In this document: piece by piece, positions 17,552-25,486 of the stretch
Layout of the letters: every line of letters starts with the position of its first letter
Position numbering within the stretch: the first letter of the stretch is position 1
NCBI GenBank assembly: GCA_949065595.1
Contig: CARSXK010000006.1
Location: 1 to 52,712, forward strand
Direction: 5' to 3'
Origin: UBA5026 sp949065595
GTDB lineage: Bacteria > Bacillota_I > Bacilli_A > RF39 > UBA660
DNA length: 52,712 nucleotides
Translations under genes and position numbers: made by a program
The notes under the pieces: generated by a model
What the model was told of the DNA's origin: nothing
The model's database searches: none
What the model saw: the letters and a program-made list of their open reading frames with translations, nothing else

Positions 17552-18619
17552 ATGGAGTATGTAATAATTGGGGTTTTGATTGTAATCTTAATATTGGTTG
17601 TAATTTTGCTCGTTCAAAATGGAAATGAATCCAATATTACAGAACGACTTGGTAAACTAGAAACCATAGTGGTCAAAGAATTAGGAGAATTTCAAAATCA
17701 TATATCCAAAAATTTGAATGACGATTTTCAAGCCATGAATGAAAGAATAGATACACGACTTCGGCTTATGAACGATCATGTCAATGAACGTTTGGACCAA
17801 AGTTTTGAAAAAACCAATCAAACATTTACCTCTGTTTTAGAAAGATTATCTAAAATTGATGAAGCCCAGAAAAAGATTGATCATCTATCAGGAGATATTG
17901 TATCTTTGCAAAGTGTGCTAACGGATAAAAAGACAAGGGGAATTTTTGGAGAAGTCAATTTAAAACATATACTTACAAATGTATTTGGCGAAAACAGTCC
18001 CAAAGTATATCAATTACAATATCCACTGGGAAATGGAACCATTGTAGATTGTGCTTTATTTGCTCCATCCCCACTAGGATTGATTGGTATTGACTCTAAA
18101 TTTCCATTGGAAAATTATCGTACTATGGTAGATAAAAATGAAACAAATACAATCAGAGAACAAGCTGAAAAATTATTTAAAATGGATATGAAAAAACATA
18201 TCGATGCGATTGCGTCGAAATATATCATACCAGGAGTTACTTCAGATCAAGCTATTTTGTTCTTACCAGCAGAAGCGATTTTTGCAGAACTAAATGCCTA
18301 TCATGTCGATATTATAGAATACGCATATAAAAAAAGAGTATGGATCACAAGTCCTACTACCTTAATTAGTACACTTACTACCATTCAAATGATTATAAAA
18401 AATATGGAACGTGATGCTTATGCATCTATCATTCATCGCGAATTAAAACTATTAGACGAGGAATTTAAGCGTTATAAAGATAGATGGGACAAGCTTTCCA
18501 GAAGCATTGAAACCGTAGGAAGGGATGTGAAAGATATTCACACAACGACCGAAAAAATAACAAAAAGGTTTGAATCAATTAATGAGGTAGAAGTAGAAAC
18601 AATTGAACATAAAGAATAG
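17552..18619 (+). CDS. rmuC: RmuC-family DNA recombination protein
   Basis: 355 residues: N-terminal membrane helix (about 3-23), a long coiled coil (~35-125), then the RmuC nuclease-like domain with TRGIFGEVNLKHIL, VDCALFAPSPLGLIGIDSKF and FLPAEAIFAE motifs, and a C-terminal helix. RmuC limits DNA inversions and is thought to have a restriction-endonuclease-like core; D/K residues in IGIDSKFPLENY fit this. Shorter than E. coli RmuC (~475) but complete for the Firmicutes form. Strong AGGAGG site. Confidence 0.85.
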   Translation: MEYVIIGVLIVILILVVILLVQNGNESNITERLGKLETIVVKELGEFQNHISKNLNDDFQAMNERIDTRLRLMNDHVNERLDQSFEKTNQTFTSVLERLSKIDEAQKKIDHLSGDIVSLQSVLTDKKTRGIFGEVNLKHILTNVFGENSPKVYQLQYPLGNGTIVDCALFAPSPLGLIGIDSKFPLENYRTMVDKNETNTIREQAEKLFKMDMKKHIDAIASKYIIPGVTSDQAILFLPAEAIFAELNAYHVDIIEYAYKKRVWITSPTTLISTLTTIQMIIKNMERDAYASIIHRELKLLDEEFKRYKDRWDKLSRSIETVGRDVKDIHTTTEKITKRFESINEVEVETIEHKE

Positions 18620-18629
18620 AGGGTGAAAA

Positions 18630-19160
18630 ATGGAATCTTCATTAAAAAAACAATATTATAATTATTATCTAGAGGTACATAATCTCATGTTAGAACTTTC
18701 CAATCATCCACCATTATTACAAGATTCTAATTTACAACAAAGACTTACCCAATTACAAGCATGCCTCAATCTTCCCATTACAGAAGGAAGTATTCATTTT
18801 TTAGCTCATACTATATCGAATTTAAAACAGTGTATGGAAAAAGAATCCAACGAAAATAAGATAGAAGTGGATGAGTGGAAAGAATCAGGATATACAAAGG
18901 TGAAAAAATCTGGGAATGCTTTTATCCCAGTCGAAGAAAAATCGAAAGAAATAGAAGTACCCAATTACAGTATTCCTATTGTCAATACACGAAAATCATT
19001 AAGACAGGAACCAGATTACATTTTTCATGATAAACCAGTACGCCTCTCTCCTTTGTCCAACTATTATAATCGTGGTAGTTCTCATGTATTTATGCTTGCC
19101 TTTCTTACCTTTTTATTCGAATCCATCTTTTTAGTACTTGCCTTCTTTTTATATCAATAG
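18630..19160 (+). CDS. Tail-anchored protein of unknown function
   Basis: 176 residues. N-terminal helical segment (~1-75, leucine- and glutamine-rich), a polar linker with KESGYTKVKKSGNAFIPVEE, and one C-terminal membrane helix (about 152-174) ending only a residue or two from the terminus. That makes a cytoplasmic, tail-anchored topology likely. It lies 10 bases after rmuC with GAGGGTGA before the ATG and is followed by a terminator. No family recognised. Confidence 0.65.
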   Translation: MESSLKKQYYNYYLEVHNLMLELSNHPPLLQDSNLQQRLTQLQACLNLPITEGSIHFLAHTISNLKQCMEKESNENKIEVDEWKESGYTKVKKSGNAFIPVEEKSKEIEVPNYSIPIVNTRKSLRQEPDYIFHDKPVRLSPLSNYYNRGSSHVFMLAFLTFLFESIFLVLAFFLYQ

Positions 19161-19232
19161 TAAGCAATAAAGTTGGTAGTTATCAAGAAGAGATTACTTC
19201 ACAAAGATTCCTATTGATGAAATTGTGATATG

Positions 19233-19260
19233 AAACTATCATTTTAAAGTGATAGTTTTT
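19233..19260 (+). terminator. Terminator of the TVP38-rmuC operon
   Basis: AAACTATCA (19233-19241) and TGATAGTTT (19250-19258) form a 9-pair stem with an 8-base loop and a T-run. Confidence 0.8.
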
Positions 19261-19383
19261 GTGATATATAAAATACCATATTTCTTAAAACAAAAATCCA
19301 ATTTATCTTTTCCCTAAAAAGGAATGGACTTTTCCATTGATTTGTACTATAATAAATATCAATTTATTTGGAGGTGTATCAAT

Positions 19384-21711
19384 GTGAAGACAAATTTACC
19401 AGTCATAGTACTTAAAGGAATCGCATTACTTCCAAATAACGACATTCGTCTTGAATTTGAAAACAACGGAAGTAAAAATATTATCGATACATCAGAACTA
19501 TTTCATGAAAATAAAATACTACTCATAAATCAAAAAAATTCATTGGAAGAAAATATAAAAATCCAAGACTTACCGACAATTGGTGTAGTATGTAAAATCA
19601 GTCATAAAATCGAATTACCAAATGGAAAAATTCGGGTCTTATTGACAGGACTTTATCGGGCAAATGTAGTGGAATATATGAATGTCAATCAACCAGAAGA
19701 AATACTAGAATCTATTATTTCCAAAATAGAAGTACCAACTTTAGAGGAAAAAGAAGAAAAAATTTATATTAATAAACTCTATAAAGAAATAGAAACTTAT
19801 ACCAAAAAAGTACCTTATATAGGAAATAGTATGTTATCTTCGATTCAAAATATAGAATCGCTAAACAAGATGACCGATATCATTGTTCCTTTTTTGAATA
19901 TCCCTTTAGAAAGACATATGGATTATTTATACTGTATTGACCCAAAAGAACGACTCGAAATGATATTAAATGATGTTCATGAAGATGAAGAAATGTTTGA
20001 AGTAGAACATCAGATTGATTTAAAAGTAAAAAAAACATTAGATGATAGTCAAAAAGAATATTTACTTCGCGAAAAATTGAAATTAATCAAAGAAGAATTA
20101 GGGGATGCGGTTATTAAAGATGACGAAATAGATGAACTAAAAAAACAAATTGAAGCATTAAAAGCACCTGAAAAAATCAAAGATAAACTGTATGCAGAAG
20201 TCCAAAAATATGAAGCCCTATCCCCAATGTCACCAGAAATCAATGTCGTAAGAGATTACATTGACTGGCTTTTATTCCTACCATGGAATACCTATACCAT
20301 TGACAATGATGATTTAGAAAATGTTCGTTTTAAATTAGATACTTCTCATAATGGACTTGAAAAAGTAAAAACGCGTATTATCGAGTATTTAGCTGTAAAA
20401 CAAATGACCAACAGTTTAAGAGGACCTATTATTTGTCTAGTAGGCCCACCTGGCGTTGGAAAAACTTCTCTCGCCTTTAGTATTGCTGAATCTATGAACC
20501 GCAAATTTGTAAAAATTTCTGTGGGAGGAATTAGTGACGAAGCAGAACTCATTGGTCATAGAAGAACTTATGTTGGAGCAAGTCCTGGACGTATTATTTC
20601 AGCTTTGAAAAAGGCCAAGAGTAGTAATCCTGTTTTTCTCATTGATGAAATTGATAAAATGACCAAAAACTATAAAGGAGATCCTGCGAGTGTTCTACTA
20701 GAAATCCTAGATCCAGAACAAAATAAGTTTTTTAGTGATCATTATATTGAAGAAGAATATGATTTATCCAAAGTTATGTTTATCGCAACAGCAAACTATA
20801 TAGAAGATATTCCAGAAGCATTAAAGGATAGATTAGAAATTGTAAATCTTTCCAGTTATACTGAATATGAAAAAATGGATATCGCTTTCAAGTATGCGAT
20901 TCCTAAAATATGTAAAGAACATGGGGTAAATCCAAAAGGGATTGAATTCAAACAAGATGCGATGGAAAAAATCATTCGCAATTATACCAAAGAAGCTGGT
21001 GTTCGTGAACTGGAAAGATGTATCGCAACTATTTTACGAAAAATTATTACTACGATGGTTACCAAACGTATTATTGTGAATAAATATATCATTGATGCCA
21101 AAAAAGTAACTGAATATTTGGGAAAAGAAAAATATTCCAATACTACCATCAAAATAGGAGAAGTTGGTGTGGTAAATGGATTGGCCTATACATCCTTTGG
21201 CGGAGATACTTTGCCAATTGAAGTCAATTATTTTGAAGGAAAAGGCAATTTGATACTAACCGGTTCTTTGGGAGATGTTATGAAAGAAAGCGCTATGATT
21301 GCCCTTAACTATGTCAAATCCAATTATAAAATGTTTGGAATTCATTATGAGAAATTAGTAAATAATGATATTCATATCAATGTGCCAGAAGCAGCCATTC
21401 CCAAAGATGGCCCAAGTGCAGGTATTACCTTAACAACCGCTATTATTAGTGCTTTTACAGGGAAAAAAATAGATAGAAAAGTTGCAATGACAGGAGAGAT
21501 TACACTACGAGGGAAAGTGCTAGAAATTGGTGGTTTAAAAGAAAAAAGTATTGGGGCGCACCGAAATGGAATTCAAACCATTTTTATTCCAGAAGAGAAT
21601 AAAAAAGATTTAGAGGAAATTCCAGAAGAAATTAAAAAAGATATTACCTATATTCCTGTTAAAACTTACAAAGAGGTTTATACTCATTTGTTTCAAAAAA
21701 ATGAAAAATAA
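19384..21711 (+). CDS. lon: ATP-dependent protease La (Lon)
   Basis: 775 residues starting at GTG 19384; GGAGGTG (19370-19376) is perfectly spaced for it. Order: N-terminal LON substrate domain (~1-195), coiled coil (~200-260), AAA+ domain with Walker A GPPGVGKT (354-361) and Walker B VFLIDEIDK, and serine protease domain with Ser678 in PKDGPSAGIT and Lys721 in GGLKEKSIGAHR. The Ser-Lys distance of 43 residues equals that of E. coli Lon (679/722). The -10 TATAAT at 19348-19353 lies close upstream; I saw no CIRCE-type operator. Lon degrades misfolded and regulatory proteins in the cytoplasm, and is also the classic protease for labile antitoxins. Confidence 0.97.
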   Translation: MKTNLPVIVLKGIALLPNNDIRLEFENNGSKNIIDTSELFHENKILLINQKNSLEENIKIQDLPTIGVVCKISHKIELPNGKIRVLLTGLYRANVVEYMNVNQPEEILESIISKIEVPTLEEKEEKIYINKLYKEIETYTKKVPYIGNSMLSSIQNIESLNKMTDIIVPFLNIPLERHMDYLYCIDPKERLEMILNDVHEDEEMFEVEHQIDLKVKKTLDDSQKEYLLREKLKLIKEELGDAVIKDDEIDELKKQIEALKAPEKIKDKLYAEVQKYEALSPMSPEINVVRDYIDWLLFLPWNTYTIDNDDLENVRFKLDTSHNGLEKVKTRIIEYLAVKQMTNSLRGPIICLVGPPGVGKTSLAFSIAESMNRKFVKISVGGISDEAELIGHRRTYVGASPGRIISALKKAKSSNPVFLIDEIDKMTKNYKGDPASVLLEILDPEQNKFFSDHYIEEEYDLSKVMFIATANYIEDIPEALKDRLEIVNLSSYTEYEKMDIAFKYAIPKICKEHGVNPKGIEFKQDAMEKIIRNYTKEAGVRELERCIATILRKIITTMVTKRIIVNKYIIDAKKVTEYLGKEKYSNTTIKIGEVGVVNGLAYTSFGGDTLPIEVNYFEGKGNLILTGSLGDVMKESAMIALNYVKSNYKMFGIHYEKLVNNDIHINVPEAAIPKDGPSAGITLTTAIISAFTGKKIDRKVAMTGEITLRGKVLEIGGLKEKSIGAHRNGIQTIFIPEENKKDLEEIPEEIKKDITYIPVKTYKEVYTHLFQKNEK

Positions 21712-21724
21712 ACCTTTCAAATGA

Positions 21725-21751
21725 GAGATAGTCATAAACTATTTCTTTTTT
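21725..21751 (+). terminator. Terminator after lon
   Basis: GAGATAGT (21725-21732) pairs with ACTATTTC (21738-21745), one G-U, loop CATAA, followed by T-run. Confidence 0.7.
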
Positions 21752-21786
21752 CATAAGCTTAAGTGAATAGGAAAGGGGAAATAGAA

Positions 21787-22530
21787 ATGAAAAAAATAAT
21801 TCCTTTTAAAAAAGACATTATTTTTAAAACCAATGTATCAGAAATTACCAGTATTTCATTGGAACATACATTACATTTTGAAGAAAATAACACAGTTAGT
21901 GGAGATTTTACAGTCAGTGGAGAATATAAAATCACTGATACCAGTGTCAATGTAGAAGCCTTCTCATATAATCTACCATTTGATATTAGTTTAGATGATA
22001 AATATATGATAGAGAAAGCCAATATTGATATCAATGATTTTTATTATGAAATCATGAATGAAAATGTCCTTTTTGTCAATATTGAAGTAGTGATGGATGG
22101 ATTAGAAGAACGATTGCTTCCAGTCGAAGAGATGGTAGAAGAAGTATCCAAAGAACCTGTAAGGGAAGATTTAAAAGAAGAAATCAACCCCATTGTAATA
22201 GATCAATCCTTTGATCGTGAAATGGAAGAAATAGAGGGAGAATCGGAAGTGTTTGAAGAACAAGAAGTGTTAAAAGAAGTTGAGGAAATCGAACAACAGA
22301 CACAAAGATGTATTGAACCAGAAGAAGGAAAAATGGTTTCTTTATTCGATCATATGGATGATTCGGTTGAAACCTACCAAAGTTACAAAGTATATATTGT
22401 AAGAGATGGTGACACATTAGAAACCATTTTAGAAAAATATAGTATGACAAAAGAAGAAATAGAGTCTTACAATGATGTAAAAGAAATTCATATAGGCGAT
22501 AAAATTATTATTCCTACTGTACATGCGTGA
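21787..22530 (+). CDS. SpoVID-like spore coat morphogenetic protein with C-terminal LysM
   Basis: 247 residues from ATG 21787, set by GAAAGGGGAA rather than the in-frame GTG at 21763. The N-terminal ~110 residues have the beta-rich pattern of SpoVID: SEITSISLEHTLHFEENNTV, then SGDFTVSGEYKI. A long acidic linker (~115-190) follows, then a LysM domain (~200-245) with YKVYIVRDGDTLETILEKY and HIGDKIIIP. B. subtilis SpoVID is larger (~575) but has the same N-domain, acidic linker and LysM plan; it encases the spore with coat proteins. The next gene resembles ysxE, the gene that follows spoVID in B. subtilis, which strongly supports the call. Confidence 0.75.
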   Translation: MKKIIPFKKDIIFKTNVSEITSISLEHTLHFEENNTVSGDFTVSGEYKITDTSVNVEAFSYNLPFDISLDDKYMIEKANIDINDFYYEIMNENVLFVNIEVVMDGLEERLLPVEEMVEEVSKEPVREDLKEEINPIVIDQSFDREMEEIEGESEVFEEQEVLKEVEEIEQQTQRCIEPEEGKMVSLFDHMDDSVETYQSYKVYIVRDGDTLETILEKYSMTKEEIESYNDVKEIHIGDKIIIPTVHA

Positions 22531-23419
22531 GCTCAATGATATTTTAAAAAAATATGATTTAAAACCATATCGTTATCAAAAATTGGGAAAGGCAAATTTG
22601 GTTGAGACCAATCAAGGAAAGTATGTGATAAAAGCTAAAAATAGGGAATATAATCATGAGATTTTTACCTATTTAGATGCCCGTAGTTTCCCTTATTACC
22701 CTAAAAATGTAAGTGATATAAACGATGATTATACGATTACAGAATATCAAGAATCTATCGATATGCCTGAAGAACAGAAAATGATGGATATGATGGATTT
22801 GGTTACCCTATTACACAGTAAAACCACTCATTATAAAGAGGTAGATGAAGCGGATTATAAGAAAATATACGAAGATATTCAAAATAATATTGAATATCTA
22901 AATAGTTATTATATTGATATCATTACAGTCATTGAAAGTAGGGTCTATATGAGTCCATCAGAATATTTGTTGGCTCGTAATATTTCCAAGATATTTTCTG
23001 CTATTAATTATTGCCGTCATGAATTAGAAAAATGGTTAGAGATGGTTAAAACAAAAAGAAAACAACGCTTTGTTGTTCTCCACAATCATTTAGAATTAGA
23101 TCATTTTATTAGGAATCGGAATTCTTATCTCATTAGTTGGGATAAGGCAAAAATTGATTTACCCATTTTTGATTTATATAAGTTATACAAAAAACATGGA
23201 TTGGATTATGATTTTGAAAGCATTTTAAGGTATTATGAGAAAAATTATCCATTATTAGAAGAAGAAAGAAAATTACTGTTCATTTTAATATCATTGCCAG
23301 ATAAAATAGAGTTTAATGAGCGTGAATATGAAATGTGTAGACGCATTAGTCGACAAGTTGATTTATTGTATAAAACAGAACTTCTCTTGTCACCATATTA
23401 TGCGAAAGATAAAAAATAG
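22523..23419 (+). CDS. YsxE/CotS-family spore coat kinase-like protein
   Basis: 298 residues with an aminoglycoside-phosphotransferase-like fold: N-lobe with LVETNQGKYVIKAK (ATP-lysine-like), C-lobe with a degenerate catalytic loop HNHLELDHFI and a metal-site-like SWDKAKIDLPIFDLYKLYKK. YsxE and CotS of Bacillus are coat-associated members. The gene overlaps the SpoVID-like gene by 8 bases (ATGCGTGA), so the two are co-translated, and the order reproduces spoVID-ysxE. The usual HGDxxxxN loop is altered here, as in other coat kinases, so phosphotransfer activity is uncertain. Confidence 0.7.
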   Translation: MRELNDILKKYDLKPYRYQKLGKANLVETNQGKYVIKAKNREYNHEIFTYLDARSFPYYPKNVSDINDDYTITEYQESIDMPEEQKMMDMMDLVTLLHSKTTHYKEVDEADYKKIYEDIQNNIEYLNSYYIDIITVIESRVYMSPSEYLLARNISKIFSAINYCRHELEKWLEMVKTKRKQRFVVLHNHLELDHFIRNRNSYLISWDKAKIDLPIFDLYKLYKKHGLDYDFESILRYYEKNYPLLEEERKLLFILISLPDKIEFNEREYEMCRRISRQVDLLYKTELLLSPYYAKDKK

Positions 23420-23575
23420 TAAGCAAAAGATAAAAAAACAAAGTAAAAAGAGATTAAAGCGAGTAATAATGAAAAATGTTAAAATCAGCTGATAAAAAAT
23501 AAGAACAGAACAGATAAAAAGACCAATGAACCATCTTCCACGACATCCCCACCAATTATTACGACCATTTGGCAT
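23390..23575 (-). CDS. Small hydrophobic protein, possibly coat- or membrane-associated
   Basis: 61 residues on the minus strand. It starts with MPNGRNNWWGCRGRWF, followed by two near-contiguous hydrophobic stretches (FIGLFICSVLIFYQLILTFF and LFLLCFFIFCLLFFIF). A good AGGTG site lies 5 bases before the ATG at 23575. Its 3' end runs 30 bases into the end of the ysxE-like gene, tail to tail. The Gly/Asn/Trp-rich start followed by a hydrophobic tail is seen in some small spore proteins, but no family is recognised. The reading frame may be chance in AT-rich DNA; the ribosome site is the main support. Confidence 0.4.
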   Translation of the reverse strand: MPNGRNNWWGCRGRWFIGLFICSVLIFYQLILTFFIITRFNLFLLCFFIFCLLFFIFRIIW

Positions 23576-23630
23576 ATTATCACCTAATATATCATATGTA
23601 GGATGATAAAAATGTATAGGATAACAACCC

Positions 23631-23650
23631 AAAAAGAGTCATCTCTTTTT
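23631..23650. terminator. Possible bidirectional terminator
   Basis: AAAAAGAG (23631-23638), loop TCAT, CTCTTTTT (23643-23650). The stem carries A-run and T-run flanks and could act on either strand. Confidence 0.6.
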
Positions 23651-23653
23651 ATT

Positions 23654-23681
23654 TTGTATGAATAATAAATTCTGGTATAAT
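23654..23681 (+). promoter_or_regulatory. Promoter of the small ORF at 23710
   Basis: TTGTAT (23654-23659), 16-base spacer, TATAAT (23676-23681). Confidence 0.5.
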
Positions 23682-23709
23682 AACAGTTATATGAATTTGA
23701 GGTGGGCAT

Positions 23710-23784
23710 ATGAATCGTTTAGATGATTTATATCAATTATTATTAAACAAAAAACAAAAAGAAAACATTGCATGCAAAAAATAG
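23710..23784 (+). pseudogene. Very short ORF, possibly frameshifted at an A6 run
   Basis: 24 codons (MNRLDDLYQLLLNKKQKENI start) with a promoter and a GAGGTGGGC ribosome site, stopping at TAG 23782-23784. The stop follows a run of six A (23776-23781). Removing one A lets the frame continue through SENKFFIELVHNTLLCQ to TGA 23834-23836, a 41-residue product. It may be a small gene with a sequence error, a decayed gene, or chance. No family recognised. Confidence 0.35.
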
Positions 23785-23866
23785 CGAAAATAAATTCTTT
23801 ATTGAGTTAGTACATAATACTTTATTATGCCAATGATTTTATCATGGAAAATTTTAGAAAAATAAA

Positions 23867-23895
23867 TTGAAATTAATAGGGTTATATGCTAAAAT
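23867..23895 (+). promoter_or_regulatory. Promoter of yqeG-yqeH
   Basis: TTGAAA (23867-23872), 17-base spacer, TAAAAT (23890-23895), preceded by TG one base upstream (TGC). The 5' leader is short and AGGAGG precedes the ATG of yqeG. Confidence 0.6.
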
Positions 23896-23922
23896 GGAAA
23901 CAATGGAAGTAGGAGGAACTAT

Positions 23923-24444
23923 ATGGAAAAGTATATTCCCGATGTATATCAAAAAAGTATATATACAATAGATTATTCAAAACTAAAAGAAAAAGGTATC
24001 AAATGTTTATTATTTGATTTGGATAATACATTAGCGCCATACCACATCAAAATGGTGGATGAGAAATTAATAGAATTATTTTCCAATTTAAAAGAAATGG
24101 GCTTTCAACTGATTATCTTTTCCAATAGTTATAAAAAAAGGGTCAAACCATTCAAAGAAGAATTAGAAGTAGATTGTTGTTGCAATGCCAGAAAACCACA
24201 TAGCAATCGGTTTTATCAAATATTAAAGGAATATCGCCTAGCAGAAGATGAAGTTGCAATCATTGGAGATCAAATTATGACAGACGTGGTAGGGGGAAAT
24301 CGAGTTGGAATTACGACTATTTTGGTCAATCCAATTAGTGTAAGAGATCCTTTTTGGACACGCCCAAATCGTTTTATGGAAAAAAGAGTTATGAAAAAAC
24401 TAAAAAATCATGATTTGTTTTTCAAAGGAAGATACTATGAATAA
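23923..24444 (+). CDS. yqeG: YqeG-family HAD phosphatase (subfamily IIIA)
   Basis: 173 residues with all HAD motifs: LFDLDNTLAPYH (nucleophile and general-acid Asp), IIFSNSYKKR (motif II Ser), a Lys in ARKPHSNRFY, and IGDQIMTDVVGGNRVG (motif III acidic pair). YqeG is a cytosolic phosphatase of unknown substrate that heads the conserved yqeGH-aroE-yhbY-nadD-yqeK group in Bacilli. Here only yqeH follows; the rest of the group is absent. The end overlaps yqeH by 8 bases. Confidence 0.92.
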   Translation: MEKYIPDVYQKSIYTIDYSKLKEKGIKCLLFDLDNTLAPYHIKMVDEKLIELFSNLKEMGFQLIIFSNSYKKRVKPFKEELEVDCCCNARKPHSNRFYQILKEYRLAEDEVAIIGDQIMTDVVGGNRVGITTILVNPISVRDPFWTRPNRFMEKRVMKKLKNHDLFFKGRYYE

Positions 24445-25426
24445 ATGTAGTGGATGTGGTGCTCTTTTACAGATTCAAAATGAAAATGAAGTAGGGTACA
24501 TTCAAAAAAACGCTAAAAATAAAAACTTATGTAATCGTTGCTTCCGCATTCAAAATTATAATGAATACAAAAGAGTGACCAAAGTAAATACAGAGTTTAT
24601 AGACAATCTAGAAAAAATAAAGCAAACAGGTGATTTGACACTTTTAATCGTCGATTTACTACATATGAATCAAAACCTGATAGAAATCACAAAACACTGT
24701 TCTAAAAATATAATCGTGGTATTTACCAAAAGAGATTTATTGCCACTATCCGTATCGGATGAAAAATTAAAACAATACAGTCAAATTTTAGGACTAAATC
24801 CCTTGGAAACTTTGGTGATTAGTGCAACCAAAAATAAAAATTTAGATGCTTTATATGAAGCAATTCGCACCTATCAAACAAGTAAGTATGTGTATCTAGT
24901 AGGATATACAAATGCTGGTAAATCAACATTAATGAATCACTTTATTTCTCACTATTCAGATTTGAAACAAACAATTACCACCAGCATGCTTTCCTCTACT
25001 ACGTTAGGGAATTTAGAAATTCCTTTGCAAGAAAATTTGATATTGCTAGATACTCCTGGTATTTTAGAAGAAGGAAATATTGGGGAACAAGTAGATTTAG
25101 CGACATTAAAACGGATTTTACCGAAAAAAGAAATCAAACCACTTACCTATCAGGTGAAATCCAAGCAAAGTATAAGGATTGAAGATTTGGTGAGAATTGA
25201 TACAGAAAAGAACAATTTAACACTTTATTTTTCCAATCAACTGAAAATAGATCGTACGTTTAAAATACAAGAAGAAACAAACTTAATTCCTCATGTTATT
25301 TCAGTCAAAAAAGATGAGGATATTGTGATTTTAGGACTTGGTTTTATCAAAGCTACAAAGGCAGAAACGATTACTATCTATACCTTACCAAATGTGCATG
25401 TTTTTACACGAAAGAGTTTAATTTAA
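24437..25426 (+). CDS. yqeH: Ribosome-assembly GTPase YqeH
   Basis: 329 residues from ATG 24437, which overlaps the yqeG stop; an upstream in-frame ATG (24410) lies inside yqeG and would add nine residues before the zinc site. N-terminal zinc finger C4-x2-C7 and C32-x2-C35, then a circularly permuted GTPase: the TKRD motif (G4) comes before the P-loop GYTNAGKS (156-163) and DTPG (G3). YqeH is needed for 30S subunit maturation. A C-terminal ~100-residue domain follows. A terminator overlaps the stop. Confidence 0.95.
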   Translation: MNKCSGCGALLQIQNENEVGYIQKNAKNKNLCNRCFRIQNYNEYKRVTKVNTEFIDNLEKIKQTGDLTLLIVDLLHMNQNLIEITKHCSKNIIVVFTKRDLLPLSVSDEKLKQYSQILGLNPLETLVISATKNKNLDALYEAIRTYQTSKYVYLVGYTNAGKSTLMNHFISHYSDLKQTITTSMLSSTTLGNLEIPLQENLILLDTPGILEEGNIGEQVDLATLKRILPKKEIKPLTYQVKSKQSIRIEDLVRIDTEKNNLTLYFSNQLKIDRTFKIQEETNLIPHVISVKKDEDIVILGLGFIKATKAETITIYTLPNVHVFTRKSLI

Positions 25427-25440
25427 AATACTCTTTTTTT
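25411..25440 (+). terminator. Terminator of yqeG-yqeH
   Basis: AAAGAGT (25411-25417) and ACTCTTT (25430-25436) form a stem over the stop codon, followed by a long T-run. Confidence 0.75.
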
Positions 25441-25486
25441 TTATACATAAAACAGGTATAATGAAAATAATTGAGGAGGTAATTAT

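Noticed and set aside
23560..23645. Sporulation sigma-factor promoter (CATA-type -10) for the minus-strand small ORF
   Set aside because: CATATGATA is too close to the ribosome site and the CATACAAA further up lacks a matching -35, so no sigma E/K promoter can be supported.
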